Both the position numbers and the translations under genes were made by a program. Of a stretch of 30,298 nt of DNA, positions 1 to 8,139 are shown one piece after another. The notes below the pieces were generated by a model that saw nothing but the letters and a program-made list of their open reading frames with translations, was not told where the DNA came from and did no database searches. How positions within the stretch are numbered: position 1 is the first letter of the stretch; every line of letters begins with the position of its first letter. The DNA comes from UMGS172 sp045578845 (lineage in GTDB: Bacteria; Bacillota; Clostridia; Oscillospirales; Acutalibacteraceae): NCBI GenBank assembly GCA_045578845.1, contig JAZNLA010000058.1, forward strand, positions 1-30,298, read 5' to 3'.

Positions 1-63
1 GCTGCGCTGGAAACAGAAAAAACAGACGCGGTGATCCGCGCTATGGCGCGTGCATTGATATGA
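1..63 (+). CDS. C-terminal end of an unidentified protein (cut by window edge)
   Basis: Frame 1 is open from the first base to a TGA at 61-63 and gives 20 residues ending in AMARALI. A strong hairpin terminator follows 7 bases after the stop, as expected for a real gene end. The fragment is too short to assign a family, and no function is claimed. Confidence 0.4.
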   Translation, partial: AALETEKTDAVIRAMARALI

Positions 64-70
64 GCAAAAG

Positions 71-99
71 AAAAGGACACCGATTGACAGTGTCCTTTT
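71..99. terminator. Bidirectional hairpin terminator between the partial gene and rnpB
   Basis: A perfect 10-bp stem (AAAAGGACAC at 71-80, GTGTCCTTTT at 90-99) closes a 9-base loop. The A-rich and T-rich flanks give a U-rich tail in both directions, TTTTC on the plus strand and TTTTCTTTT on the minus strand. It can therefore end both the plus-strand gene and the minus-strand RNase P RNA that converge here. Confidence 0.8.
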
Positions 100-107
100 C
101 ATATCAC

Positions 108-440
108 GCGAGCATGTCTGTAAGCCGGGTTCTGTCTTAGACAGTCATCTATCTAGCCGCACCGTTGCCGATGCGATCAAGCCACCCCGGGAGCGGTCGG
201 GCCAACCTGTATGCTCCCATACCGGTGTTGCTCCGGATAGAGTTTACAGCATCGTGATGTCTCCATACGATGGGTGAGCTCTTACCTCGCCTTTCCACCC
301 TTACCGACCAAAGGTCGGCGGTATATTTCTGTTGCACTTTCCCTAAGGTTACCCTCGGCGGCCGTTAGCCGTTATCCTGCCCTATGAAGCCCGGACTTTC
401 CTCAGGCACAAAAGTGTCCCGCGGCCGTCCGACCCGCTCA
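108..440 (-). ncRNA. rnpB: RNase P RNA, catalytic subunit (type A-like)
   Basis: The minus strand carries the conserved blocks of bacterial RNase P RNA in order. They are GAGGAAAGTCCGGGCTTC near the 5' side (minus strand of about 388-406), GGTAACCTTAGGGAAAGTGC followed by the ACAGAAA element, TAAGAGCTCACC, CTGTAAACTC, and the 3' block AGAACCCGGCTTACAG (minus strand of about 118-133). The length of about 333 nt and the general arrangement suit the ancestral type A form, though I did not fold it fully. The RNA cleaves the 5' leader of precursor tRNAs together with the RnpA protein. A TAAAAT-like -10 lies at 447-452 on the minus strand, about 7 bases before the estimated 5' end, without a clear -35. 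The exact ends are estimates. A short open frame inside the gene is a shadow and is not annotated. Confidence 0.95.
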
Positions 441-491
441 AAGTGTATTTTATCACCTTTTTTATAAAAAGAAAAGAGTTTTTTGAAAAAC

Positions 492-520
492 TTGAAAAGA
501 AGAGGTTTAGGTGGTATAGT
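492..520 (+). promoter_or_regulatory. Sigma-A promoter for the YibE/F gene
   Basis: TTGAAA at 492-497 and TATAGT at 515-520 are separated by exactly 17 bases, about 30 bases upstream of the start codon at 550. It lies in the divergent spacer with rnpB. Confidence 0.7.
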
Positions 521-549
521 AAAGGAAAAGAATTTTTCCGGAGAGCAAA

Positions 550-1830
550 ATGAAAAATTTAAGTTGGAAAGCGAAAGAAAACAAGTTTAAAATAATTGTA
601 TACATTGTTGCGGTTTTGTTGTCGGGGGTTGTCATTTTTTTGGGCAACCGATGGGTGTATAATCCCGAAACAATGTTTTTGGGCGGTTATGACGACGGTG
701 CCTGCACCGCCACTGTCACCGAGATTTTACATTCAAAGTCTGATGATGTGGTTATCGACGGGCAGGTTATAGGCACTAACAGTCTTATTATTTTTAACTG
801 CAAAATCACAAACGGTGAGCAAAAAGGCGAAACCGTAATGGCATACGAGAGCATCAGTGCTCACGATACCGTACCGCTTGAAAAGGTGCAAAAGGGTGAT
901 AAAATTTTAATCACCGCCACGTTCTCAGAGGGCGAAGACGATATGGAATGGGTGCTTTACGATTACGACCGTTCTATGCCGTTGTGGATTTTAGGAATAA
1001 TGTTTGTTGCAGTTGTGCTAATTTTCGGCAGAATGAAGGGCGTAAATACCTTAATATCGTTGGGTTACACCTGCGTTGCGGTTTTTGCGGTCTTTTTACC
1101 CGCGGTTTTGTCGGGACACAACATATATTTATGGTCGATTTTGACCTGTGTTTATATTATTATAATGACGCTTATAATTACTAACGGCATAAACAAAAAG
1201 ACCTTAGCCGCAGTAATTGGTTGCACAAGCGGTGTGATTGTTTCGGGACTTTTGACCGTAATTTCTACAAAATTTTTAAATCTTACGGGTATTACGGGTG
1301 AGGATACGGTTTATATCAAGCAAAATTTTGACATTGACCTTAATGCACTCATTTTTGCGGGTATAATTTTAGGCTCGGTCGGTGCGGTTATGGACGTTTC
1401 GGTGTCCATTTCTTCGGCACTTAAAGAACTTCATGAACAGGTTGAAAAACCCACCTTCGGCGGTCTTTTTAAGTCGGGTATCACCATAGGCAGAGATATT
1501 ATGGGAACTATGGCTAATACGCTTGTGCTCGCGTATATCGGCTGCGAAATGTCGGCAACTCTGCTGTCGGTTGTTTACAGTTCGTCTTTAACAACACTGT
1601 TCAGCCGAGAAAAAATCGTCGAAGAACTGTTGCAGGCGTTGGTCGGAAGTATCGGGTTATTGCTTACAATACCGCTTACCGCATTTGTCAGTGCGGCACT
1701 TTATATGAGTGTCGGAAAGTTTATAAAAACGAGATCAAAGACCGATACAAAGTATGATAAATACTATGTAGAGCCGTCAAGTGAACCGAGTCTTTTTGAG
1801 CATACGGATGACAGCGGCCTACATGAGTAG
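550..1830 (+). CDS. YibE/F family multipass membrane protein
   Basis: This 426-residue protein has an N-terminal membrane segment (about 14-32), an extracytoplasmic beta-rich segment (about 45-140), and then seven or so hydrophobic helices from about 145 to 395. Two stretches typical of the YibE/F family are present: GAVMDVSVSISSALKEL (about 278-294) and GRDIMGTMANTLVLAY (about 314-329). The ATG at 550 is preceded by a CCGGAGAG ribosome site at good spacing, and a 17-spacer promoter lies upstream. The family is widespread in Firmicutes but its biochemical role is not established; a transport or permease function is only inferred from topology. It is monocistronic and its last 12 bases overlap the end of the convergent carboxypeptidase gene. 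The family call is firm; the function is unknown. Confidence 0.88.
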   Translation: MKNLSWKAKENKFKIIVYIVAVLLSGVVIFLGNRWVYNPETMFLGGYDDGACTATVTEILHSKSDDVVIDGQVIGTNSLIIFNCKITNGEQKGETVMAYESISAHDTVPLEKVQKGDKILITATFSEGEDDMEWVLYDYDRSMPLWILGIMFVAVVLIFGRMKGVNTLISLGYTCVAVFAVFLPAVLSGHNIYLWSILTCVYIIIMTLIITNGINKKTLAAVIGCTSGVIVSGLLTVISTKFLNLTGITGEDTVYIKQNFDIDLNALIFAGIILGSVGAVMDVSVSISSALKELHEQVEKPTFGGLFKSGITIGRDIMGTMANTLVLAYIGCEMSATLLSVVYSSSLTTLFSREKIVEELLQALVGSIGLLLTIPLTAFVSAALYMSVGKFIKTRSKTDTKYDKYYVEPSSEPSLFEHTDDSGLHE

Positions 1831-2721
1831 TCCCAACATTAACATTTCTTCGGTTTTTTCGTAGATTTCCTTACCTTGTTCTGCGGGCAGCGGGTTTTTA
1901 CCCCTGCCCATTTCTATTGTAAATCCTGGTCGGTGAAATTCTTTGATAAACCAGTCTTTAAATCCGCCGCCTATCGCCAAATCGGTCGGCACGTCGAGGG
2001 CGTAACCGCTTGACGAGGCAAAAATTTCAGCCATTTTCTTGCCTCTTAACGTGGGTATACCGTCGTAATCCCAATATATAACTTCGCCTTGGGTGTGAAG
2101 TGTCAGTACAAAGCGGATATTGTTTTTACGGCAAAGAGATGTTAAAGCCACCGTTTCGGGTTCGCTTTCGGGGCGGCTTCCGCCGTAACGGGTAGACGCG
2201 GGACCGTAAATGCCGTTTTGCCTTTCAAGTTCATGCAGTTTTTCCCAACCTGCATCAAAGTTGTGGTTTAGGTCTATACCCCGAAGATTTGCGTTCCAAT
2301 GTGTAAAATTTCCGCCTGACAGCCTTTTTATCATTGCCGCGTTGTTCCCGCAACCGACGGCACCTTTTAGTGAAATTTCGCACCCGTCGGGGTTGCAAAG
2401 CGGCATAAAAATAATACCTCTGCCGTAAAGGGCACGCCTTGCGTCTACACCCGCAAGTTCGCCGCCGTTTGCCACCGCGTCGCAAAGTTCTTCTATAAAC
2501 CGCAGTAAAACGGTTGCCGTTATCCGCTCACTGCCGTGTATGGCGGCGGTGTAGAGTATGTAGTCAGGTGACTTTCCCAGTGTTAGCATGGGTATATCTC
2601 TGCCAAATACCGACTTTCCTGCAGATTCCCGTTTCAAAAAAGGATATTTTTCGCAAATTTTTTTAATGATTTCAATATAACCGTTGTAATCGTATTCAAT
2701 ATGTTTTATAATTGTTCGCAT
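1819..2721 (-). CDS. M14 family zinc carboxypeptidase
   Basis: This 300-residue protein has the complete M14 metallopeptidase signature. The zinc ligands are H62 and E65 in HGSE and H209 in TLHTQG. The substrate-binding block is NLRGIDLNHNF (about 145-155), and the catalytic glutamate is E270 in GFTIEMG. No signal peptide is visible, so it is probably cytoplasmic. Relatives of this size and type in Firmicutes cleave gamma-D-glutamyl-diaminopimelate bonds of murein peptides, which makes peptidoglycan-fragment recycling the most likely role (inference). A GGAGG site (complement of 2731-2735) precedes the ATG by 9 bases. The start codon overlaps the divergent NUDIX transcription unit, and the 3' end overlaps the YibE/F gene by 12 bases. 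The family is certain; the substrate is not. Confidence 0.9.
   Translation of the reverse strand: MRTIIKHIEYDYNGYIEIIKKICEKYPFLKRESAGKSVFGRDIPMLTLGKSPDYILYTAAIHGSERITATVLLRFIEELCDAVANGGELAGVDARRALYGRGIIFMPLCNPDGCEISLKGAVGCGNNAAMIKRLSGGNFTHWNANLRGIDLNHNFDAGWEKLHELERQNGIYGPASTRYGGSRPESEPETVALTSLCRKNNIRFVLTLHTQGEVIYWDYDGIPTLRGKKMAEIFASSSGYALDVPTDLAIGGGFKDWFIKEFHRPGFTIEMGRGKNPLPAEQGKEIYEKTEEMLMLGLLM
2684..2712 (+). promoter_or_regulatory. Promoter for the NUDIX-MATE operon, inside the M14 gene
   Basis: TTGTAA at 2684-2689, a 17-base spacer and a perfect TATAAT at 2707-2712 lie within the first codons of the opposite-strand carboxypeptidase gene. Transcription would start near 2719 and leave a leader of about 49 bases before the ATG at 2768. 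Confidence 0.6.
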
Positions 2722-2767
2722 GGGACAAAACCTCCATAATAAATCTTATGTAAGGCAGGTACAAAAC

Positions 2768-3316
2768 ATGAATTTAGAAGAAAAAACAGTATCAAAGTCT
2801 TATGTTTTTAAAGGGAAAATTATCAATGTCAGGGTGGACGACGCGGTGCTTAGTAACGGGCAACCTGTCAAAAGAGAGGTTGTTGAACACGGCGGCGGTG
2901 TAGGTGTTGCGGCTATAACCGATAACGACGAAATATTGCTTGTAAAACAGTTCAGATACCCTTATATGGAAGAAATTTACGAAATCCCCGCAGGAAAACG
3001 CGAGGGTGACGAAGACCCGCTTGTCTGCGGCAAACGAGAACTCCGCGAAGAAACAGGGGCTGTGGCTAAGAACTATTTATCGCTCGGTAAACTTTATCCG
3101 AGTCCCGGTTATTGCGGGGAAATAATATGGATTTTTGCGGCTTTTAATTTAACCTTCGGTCAAAACGACCTTGACGAAGGTGAATTTTTAGAGGCTGAAA
3201 GGGTACCTTTCAAAAAGGCACTTTCAATGGTTATGTCGGGCGAAATAACCGACTCTAAAACAGTAACGGCGATTTTGAAGATAAACGAACTTCGCCGAAA
3301 TGACGGGTGGAAATAA
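2768..3316 (+). CDS. NUDIX hydrolase, ADP-ribose pyrophosphatase type
   Basis: The 182-residue protein contains a full Nudix box, GX5EX7REUXEEXGU, starting at GKREGDE and running through RELREETGA (about residues 76-98). It hydrolyses a nucleoside diphosphate linked to another moiety using magnesium bound by the box glutamates. The preceding segment (LVKQFRYPYMEEIYEIPAG) and the downstream SPGYCGEIIWIFAA are typical of the ADP-ribose pyrophosphatase (NudF) subgroup, which turns ADP-ribose into AMP and ribose 5-phosphate. I chose the ATG at 2768 because AAGGCAGG sits 8 bases upstream; the in-frame ATG at 2720 has no ribosome site and would lie at the transcription start. The stop TAA overlaps the next gene's ATG (TAATG), which implies translational coupling. 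Confidence 0.9.
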   Translation: MNLEEKTVSKSYVFKGKIINVRVDDAVLSNGQPVKREVVEHGGGVGVAAITDNDEILLVKQFRYPYMEEIYEIPAGKREGDEDPLVCGKRELREETGAVAKNYLSLGKLYPSPGYCGEIIWIFAAFNLTFGQNDLDEGEFLEAERVPFKKALSMVMSGEITDSKTVTAILKINELRRNDGWK

Positions 3317-4701
3317 TGCTTAAAAAATATGTAGGTGACAGACAGTTTTACAAGTATGTTTTGGCAATCTCGTTGCCGATAATGCTGCAAAACGGTATAA
3401 CAAACTTTGTGAATATGCTTGATAATATAATGGTAGGGCAGATAGGCACCGCACAAATGAACGGTGTTGCCGTAACTAATCAACTTATATTTGTTTTTAA
3501 TCTTTGTGTGTTCGGTGCCGCTTCGGGTGCGGGTATATTCGGGGCACAGTTTTACGGCAAGCAGGATTTTAAAGGAATGAAATACACGTTCCGCTTTAAA
3601 CTTCTGCTTATTTTGAGTATAACCGTAGGTGCCATGGCACTGTTTTTCTTTGGCGGCGGTGTGTTGATTTCGCAGTTTTTAAAGGGCGAAGGCTCACCCT
3701 TAGATGCGGCTCGGTCGCTTGGGTTTGCAAAAAATTACTTGGGTATAATGCTTATAGGCTTAATACCGTATGCAATAGCACAGTGCTATGCAAGCAGCCT
3801 AAGGGAAACCGGCGAAACGGTGCTTCCCATGAAGGCGGGGCTTGTGGCGGTTATAGTAAATCTTGTGTTTAATTATATACTTATTTTCGGTCACTTCGGT
3901 GCTCCTAAAATGGGTGTTAAAGGTGCCGCTATTGCAACCGTAATGTCGAGGTTTGTCGAACTTTTGATTGTTGTGATTTGGACACACTGCCATAGTACTA
4001 AAGCACCGTTTATTGTGGGCGTTTACCGCGGATTTAAAATACCGTTTAAATTAGCCTTGGAAATGTTTTCAAAAGGTGTGCCTCTTACGGTTAACGAGGC
4101 ACTTTGGGCAGCGGGTATCGCAATGCTTAATCAGTGCTATTCGCTGACAGGACTTAACACCGTATCCGCCAACAATATTTCGCAAACATTTTGGAATGTT
4201 TTTTCGGTTGTATTTATGGCGATAGGTACATCAATAGGAATTATTATAGGTCAGCAGTTAGGTGCAAATGAGTTTGAAAAAGCAAAGGATACCGACCGTA
4301 AACTGATAGCCTTTTCGCTTTTTACAAGTGTAATAGTAGGTGTCGTTTATATAGGTGCGGCACAGATTATACCGTTAGCATATAACACTACCCAAGATGT
4401 TCGGAATTTGGCTACGGGCATAATGTGTATCAGTGCTTTGTTTATGCCTGTAAGTTCATTTGTTCACGCTTCGTATTTCACGTTGCGTTCGGGCGGGCAA
4501 ACCATGGTTACATTCCTTTTTGATAGTTGTTTTATGTGGTGCATTTCGGTGCCGGTTGCTTTTGTACTGTCGAGATTTACAGGTATCGGTATTTTGCCGT
4601 TATATGCTATTTGCCAGTCACTTGACATAATAAAATGTGTGGTAGGTGCAATATTGCTCAAAAAAGGTGTTTGGGTAAAAAATATTGTCGCTAAAGCATA
4701 A
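3316..4701 (+). CDS. MATE family multidrug/toxin efflux transporter (first copy)
   Basis: This protein of 461 residues has about 12 hydrophobic helices in two homologous halves. The opening LAISLPIMLQNGITNFVNMLDNIMVGQIG is characteristic of Na+- or H+-coupled MATE exporters, and the second half begins with KGVPLTVNEALWAAG. The substrate cannot be read from the sequence. The ATG at 3316 overlaps the NUDIX stop, with GGGTGG 5 bases upstream; a GTG at 3307 is an alternative start. It ends at a strong two-way terminator. Pairing with an ADP-ribose pyrophosphatase does not suggest a common pathway to me. A second MATE gene, not closely similar, lies at 20084-21541. Confidence 0.9.
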   Translation: MLKKYVGDRQFYKYVLAISLPIMLQNGITNFVNMLDNIMVGQIGTAQMNGVAVTNQLIFVFNLCVFGAASGAGIFGAQFYGKQDFKGMKYTFRFKLLLILSITVGAMALFFFGGGVLISQFLKGEGSPLDAARSLGFAKNYLGIMLIGLIPYAIAQCYASSLRETGETVLPMKAGLVAVIVNLVFNYILIFGHFGAPKMGVKGAAIATVMSRFVELLIVVIWTHCHSTKAPFIVGVYRGFKIPFKLALEMFSKGVPLTVNEALWAAGIAMLNQCYSLTGLNTVSANNISQTFWNVFSVVFMAIGTSIGIIIGQQLGANEFEKAKDTDRKLIAFSLFTSVIVGVVYIGAAQIIPLAYNTTQDVRNLATGIMCISALFMPVSSFVHASYFTLRSGGQTMVTFLFDSCFMWCISVPVAFVLSRFTGIGILPLYAICQSLDIIKCVVGAILLKKGVWVKNIVAKA

Positions 4702-4702
4702 A

Positions 4703-4735
4703 AATAACGAGAGATTTTTCTCTCGTTATTTTTTA
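4703..4735. terminator. Bidirectional terminator between MATE and CNNM genes
   Basis: A perfect 12-bp stem (AATAACGAGAGA at 4703-4714, TCTCTCGTTATT at 4719-4730) with a TTTT loop is followed by a T tract on the plus strand. On the minus strand the hairpin is followed by TTTTATGC. It separates two convergent genes. Confidence 0.9.
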
Positions 4736-4737
4736 TT

Positions 4738-6093
4738 TTATTCTTCTGTTTCGGTTTCGTTGGGCTCAGGTAAACGCTCTGCCATAATACGCACAATTCG
4801 GCGGTCTTCCATTTCTGAAACGGTCAGTGCAAAGTCTTCGTATTCAACTGTGGGGTGTTCTTCGGGGTCGGGAATACGTCCGAGTTCGGACATTATATAG
4901 CCTGCAATAGTTTCAAAATCACCCTCAGGGAATTCAATATCGAGCAGGTCTTCGACCTCACCTATAAGTGTGGTGCCGTCGATATTGAAGATGTGTTCGC
5001 TAATTTGTTCAACATCTTCGGTTTCGTCGTCAAATTCGTCTTGAATGTTACCCATAATTGACTCGATAAGGTCTTCAATGGTGACGATACCTGCGACACC
5101 GCCGTATTCGTCTGAAACAACGACCATTTGAAGTCGGTTTTCGGTCATTTCGGTGAACAAATCGCGGCACTTTTTGGTTTCGGGAACAAACATAGCCTCA
5201 CGCATAACATCGGCGGCGGTTATGTTTTCGGGCATATCGGTGCCGATGAATTTAAGTAAATCTTTAACATAAAGTATACCTTTGATGTTATCAAGTACAT
5301 CTTCGTATACGGGTATTCTCGAGTAACCCTCTTCCATTGCCAGTCCCACAACCGACGATAAAGGCTCGGTGATTTCCACTGCTTTGACCGAAGTTCGGTG
5401 GGTCATAACGTCACCTGCGGCGAGGTCGTCAAACTCGAAAATATTATTTATCATTTCCTTTTGACTTTCCTCAATAACACCTTTTTCTTCACCCTGGTCG
5501 ACAAGTACTAAAATTTCGTCTTCGGTAACATTAGTGCTATCATCGTGTGTTTCACTTCCGAAAACAGCGGCAATCAGTCTTGCTATACCATGGCAAATTG
5601 CAGTGAACGGCGTCATAATTGCTTTAAAAAACGCAAGATAGCCCGATAAAGCGGGTGCCGTTTTTTCGGCATGCTGACGCCCAAGAGTTTTTGGCAACAT
5701 GACACAAAGTGCAGTAAACAGTATTGTTACTATAAGGGTAAGGGTTGCAGCCGAAAAATATACAGCAACTATTTCACTCGATAAAAAGGTCAAGTAAACA
5801 TTACCGAGTTTTCCTACAAAACACAATAGTGTAAGTGCTAATGAAGCCATACCCGAAAGCCATGTGTAGGCAATAACGGTACGCTCGGTGCGGTTGGGGG
5901 TATCAAGAATTTTTACCAGACGGATAAGCCTTTTATCACCGTCTTCTGCTTTTTCTCTTAACTTTTTCTCGTTTACTGATTTTGCCGCAGAGCCGGCAAG
6001 GGCAAAGATAAAACAGGTAATGCTTAAAAAAGCCATTAGTATTATGCTGAGTGCCATAATAATGTCAGGTTCGGGGTCTTCGGGAACTGTCAT
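4738..6093 (-). CDS. CNNM/HlyC-CorC type membrane protein with CBS pair
   Basis: The 451 residues show the standard order of this family. An N-terminal CNNM (DUF21) membrane domain (about 10-180) is followed by two CBS domains (about 228-285, ending GILYVKDLL, and 295-350, ending AGIVTIEDLIESIMGNI) and a C-terminal CorC/HlyC-type domain (about 365-440, with GDFETIAGYI). Members are annotated as hemolysin-family proteins, but functional evidence in bacteria points to magnesium or cobalt export; hemolysis is not implied. I chose the ATG at 6091-6093 because GGAGAA sits 7 bases upstream; an open frame extends 27 codons further up but runs through the promoter. The C-terminus is acidic. It is a single-gene unit with a near-consensus promoter and a shared terminator. 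Confidence 0.92.
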   Translation of the reverse strand: MTVPEDPEPDIIMALSIILMAFLSITCFIFALAGSAAKSVNEKKLREKAEDGDKRLIRLVKILDTPNRTERTVIAYTWLSGMASLALTLLCFVGKLGNVYLTFLSSEIVAVYFSAATLTLIVTILFTALCVMLPKTLGRQHAEKTAPALSGYLAFFKAIMTPFTAICHGIARLIAAVFGSETHDDSTNVTEDEILVLVDQGEEKGVIEESQKEMINNIFEFDDLAAGDVMTHRTSVKAVEITEPLSSVVGLAMEEGYSRIPVYEDVLDNIKGILYVKDLLKFIGTDMPENITAADVMREAMFVPETKKCRDLFTEMTENRLQMVVVSDEYGGVAGIVTIEDLIESIMGNIQDEFDDETEDVEQISEHIFNIDGTTLIGEVEDLLDIEFPEGDFETIAGYIMSELGRIPDPEEHPTVEYEDFALTVSEMEDRRIVRIMAERLPEPNETETEE

Positions 6094-6142
6094 TTTAAAA
6101 TTCTCCAATCTTATTTTTAACGGACATAAAAATCCTGCTACC

Positions 6143-6171
6143 ATAATACAGTAAACCTGACGTTTTGTCAA
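6143..6171 (-). promoter_or_regulatory. Near-consensus promoter for the CNNM/CBS gene
   Basis: On the minus strand, TTGACA (complement of 6166-6171) and TATTAT (complement of 6143-6148) are separated by 17 bases, about 50 bases upstream of the chosen ATG. This supports rejecting the longer in-frame start, which would overlap the -35. Confidence 0.75.
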
Positions 6172-6221
6172 CAATTTGGGTTAATTTATAAAATTCGTGT
6201 GATGTTTCTTTAAAATAACTC

Positions 6222-6250
6222 TTTTAAATTACAGATAAATATGTTACAAT
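6222..6250 (+). promoter_or_regulatory. Probable promoter of the Gld-like ABC operon
   Basis: An extended -10, TGTTACAAT (core TACAAT at 6245-6250), has a weak TTTTAA at 6222-6227 17 bases upstream. It would give a leader of about 95 bases. The 6172-6349 spacer is otherwise AT-rich, and I see no riboswitch-like structure in it. Confidence 0.4.
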
Positions 6251-6349
6251 GTATTATATTTTAATTAAATGTTAATCAGTTGTTCACAAAAGAACATCGC
6301 AATACTGATAAAATTTAAGAAATATAATATCTGTTTGGAGGAAGAACAC

Positions 6350-7387
6350 GTGATTGAGGTTAAAAACCTATCTAAAAAGTACGGTTCACATGTGGCGGTA
6401 TCCGATGTAAGTTTTACCGTTCCCGACGGTGAAATTCTCGGATTTTTAGGTCCTAACGGTGCCGGTAAAAGTACCACAATGAATATACTTACGGGATATC
6501 TGTCGCCGACTACGGGCAAGGTGTCCATTGACGGGTACGATATTTTGGATAACCCTAATGAAGCAAAAATGCGTATCGGTTATCTGCCCGAACATCCGCC
6601 GCTTTATCTTGAAATGACGGTAAAGGAATATTTGGGATTTATTTATGACCTTAAGAAGGTAAAGTTCCCCAAAGCACCGCATATTGATGAAATCTGCCGT
6701 CTTGTCAAAATCGATGATGTTAAAAACCGTATTATAAAAAATCTTTCAAAAGGTTACAGACAGCGTGTCGGTATTGCACAGGCATTGGTTGGTAATCCTG
6801 ATGTGCTTATTTTGGACGAGCCTACCGTAGGTCTTGACCCGAAACAGATTATCGAGATAAGAGCACTTATTACCGAACTCGGTAAAAACCATACGGTTAT
6901 ATTAAGTTCGCATATCTTGTCTGAAATTCAAGCGGTGTGCCGTAGGGTTATTGTTATTAACCGCGGTAAACTTATTGCTGACGGAACACCTGAGGAATTA
7001 TCTAAAATTTTGTCAGAAGAACATTCGCTTACCGCACGTATTGCCGGACCTAAGAGTGAGGTTATGAAACTGCTTTCGACTATATCCGGCATTGTTAATG
7101 TTACCTGTACAGGTATGCATGAGCAGGCCTCTAATGATTATGTTATTGAGCCTGACGGAAATACCGATGTTAGGCGTGCGATTTTTTCGCGTCTTGCTGA
7201 CCGTAACTGGAGTTTGCTCATGCTTAAAACCAATGAACTTTCGCTTGAGCAGATATTCTTGCGACTTACCCAAATGACCGAAGAAGAACAGCAAAAGGCA
7301 TTTGGTGATTCCAGCGTAAAAATAGAGATTGGTCAAGACAGTGAAGCAGAATTTGCAGGAGAAACCGAAGAAGGAGGGCAAGACTGA
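6350..7387 (+). CDS. ABC transporter ATP-binding protein (GldA-like)
   Basis: The 345-residue protein has every ABC ATPase motif: Walker A GPNGAGKST (about 34-42), signature LSKGYRQRVG (about 133-142), Walker B VLILDEPTVGLDP (about 152-164) and the H-loop SSH. It energises the membrane components encoded directly downstream. The first 230 residues match the ABC-2 export type; the remainder is the C-terminal extension common in this type. The start is a GTG at 6350 with GGAGGA 7 bases upstream; the open frame extends 27 codons further but without a ribosome site. The C-terminus is acidic. The TGA overlaps the permease ATG (TGATG). Gene order, not the ATPase itself, suggests the Gld-like assignment. 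Confidence 0.92.
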   Translation: MIEVKNLSKKYGSHVAVSDVSFTVPDGEILGFLGPNGAGKSTTMNILTGYLSPTTGKVSIDGYDILDNPNEAKMRIGYLPEHPPLYLEMTVKEYLGFIYDLKKVKFPKAPHIDEICRLVKIDDVKNRIIKNLSKGYRQRVGIAQALVGNPDVLILDEPTVGLDPKQIIEIRALITELGKNHTVILSSHILSEIQAVCRRVIVINRGKLIADGTPEELSKILSEEHSLTARIAGPKSEVMKLLSTISGIVNVTCTGMHEQASNDYVIEPDGNTDVRRAIFSRLADRNWSLLMLKTNELSLEQIFLRLTQMTEEEQQKAFGDSSVKIEIGQDSEAEFAGETEEGGQD

Positions 7388-8124
7388 TGAAAGCAATTTT
7401 CAAAAGAGAGTTTAAGTCATACTTTTCATCACCCTTGGGATACATATTTCTTGCTATTATGATTTTCTTCCAAGGAATATTTTTCTTAAGTGTTTTTTCC
7501 AAAGGCACACCCGATATTACAAGTGTTTTCAGTAACACCTATTTTTTGATGCTCATTCTTATTCCCGTTTTGACCATGGGGTCTATGAGTGATGACCGCA
7601 GACTTAAAATTGACCAAGCATTGCTCACCGCACCTGTAAGCCTTACGGGTATTGTGCTCGGAAAGTTCTTTGCCATATTCTCGGTGTTTGTTTTGAGTTA
7701 TGCCCCAACCTTGGTCTTTCAAATTATTTTTGCAGTTCAAAAGGTTTCAATCAACTGGCTTATTTATATAGGCAACCTTTTGGGTGTTGCTTTGCTGGGT
7801 GCCACTCTTATTGCTATCGGTGTATTTATTTCCTCACTTACCGAAAGCCAACTTATCGCCGTTGTTTTCACACTTGCATGTTCGGTTGCAATCGGTCTTT
7901 TGGATATTGCAGCCAACCTTATCAATTTCTTTGCGTCGGCAATAAATAAATTTATAAGTGTTGATTTTCTTACCGAAGTTGTTGATTGGTTCTCGTTTAT
8001 GGGCCGTTACAATGCGTTCGGTTACGGAATTATAGATTATTCGAACGTACTGTTCTTTGTCGGCATTACTGCAATATTTGTTTTCTTGACTGTGCGTGTG
8101 CTTGACAAACGCCGTTATTCTTAA
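7387..8124 (+). CDS. ABC-2 type permease subunit (GldF-like)
   Basis: This protein of 245 residues has about six membrane helices. The cytoplasmic start MKAIFKREFKSYFSSPLGY is typical of ABC-2 permeases, including GldF and NosY-type proteins, and MSDDRRLKIDQALLTAPVS is the usual conserved stretch between the second and third helices. It forms the membrane path for the ATPase encoded upstream. The ATG overlaps the upstream stop and is preceded by GAAGGAGGG, so the two are translationally coupled. The next gene follows after 15 bases. The substrate is unknown. Confidence 0.9.
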   Translation: MKAIFKREFKSYFSSPLGYIFLAIMIFFQGIFFLSVFSKGTPDITSVFSNTYFLMLILIPVLTMGSMSDDRRLKIDQALLTAPVSLTGIVLGKFFAIFSVFVLSYAPTLVFQIIFAVQKVSINWLIYIGNLLGVALLGATLIAIGVFISSLTESQLIAVVFTLACSVAIGLLDIAANLINFFASAINKFISVDFLTEVVDWFSFMGRYNAFGYGIIDYSNVLFFVGITAIFVFLTVRVLDKRRYS

Positions 8125-8139
8125 AAAGGAGTGATTAAG

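Noticed and set aside
149..337. Minus-strand open frame of 62 codons
   Set aside because: It lies wholly inside the RNase P RNA gene.
2737..2765. Minus-strand TTGTAC-17-TATTAT as promoter of the M14 carboxypeptidase
   Set aside because: The -10 directly abuts the GGAGG ribosome site, so a transcript from it would start past that site. The spacing match may be chance.
4738..6093. Hemolysin toxin assignment for the CNNM/CBS protein
   Set aside because: The family name is historical; the domain order is that of metal-ion transport proteins, and nothing toxin-like is seen.
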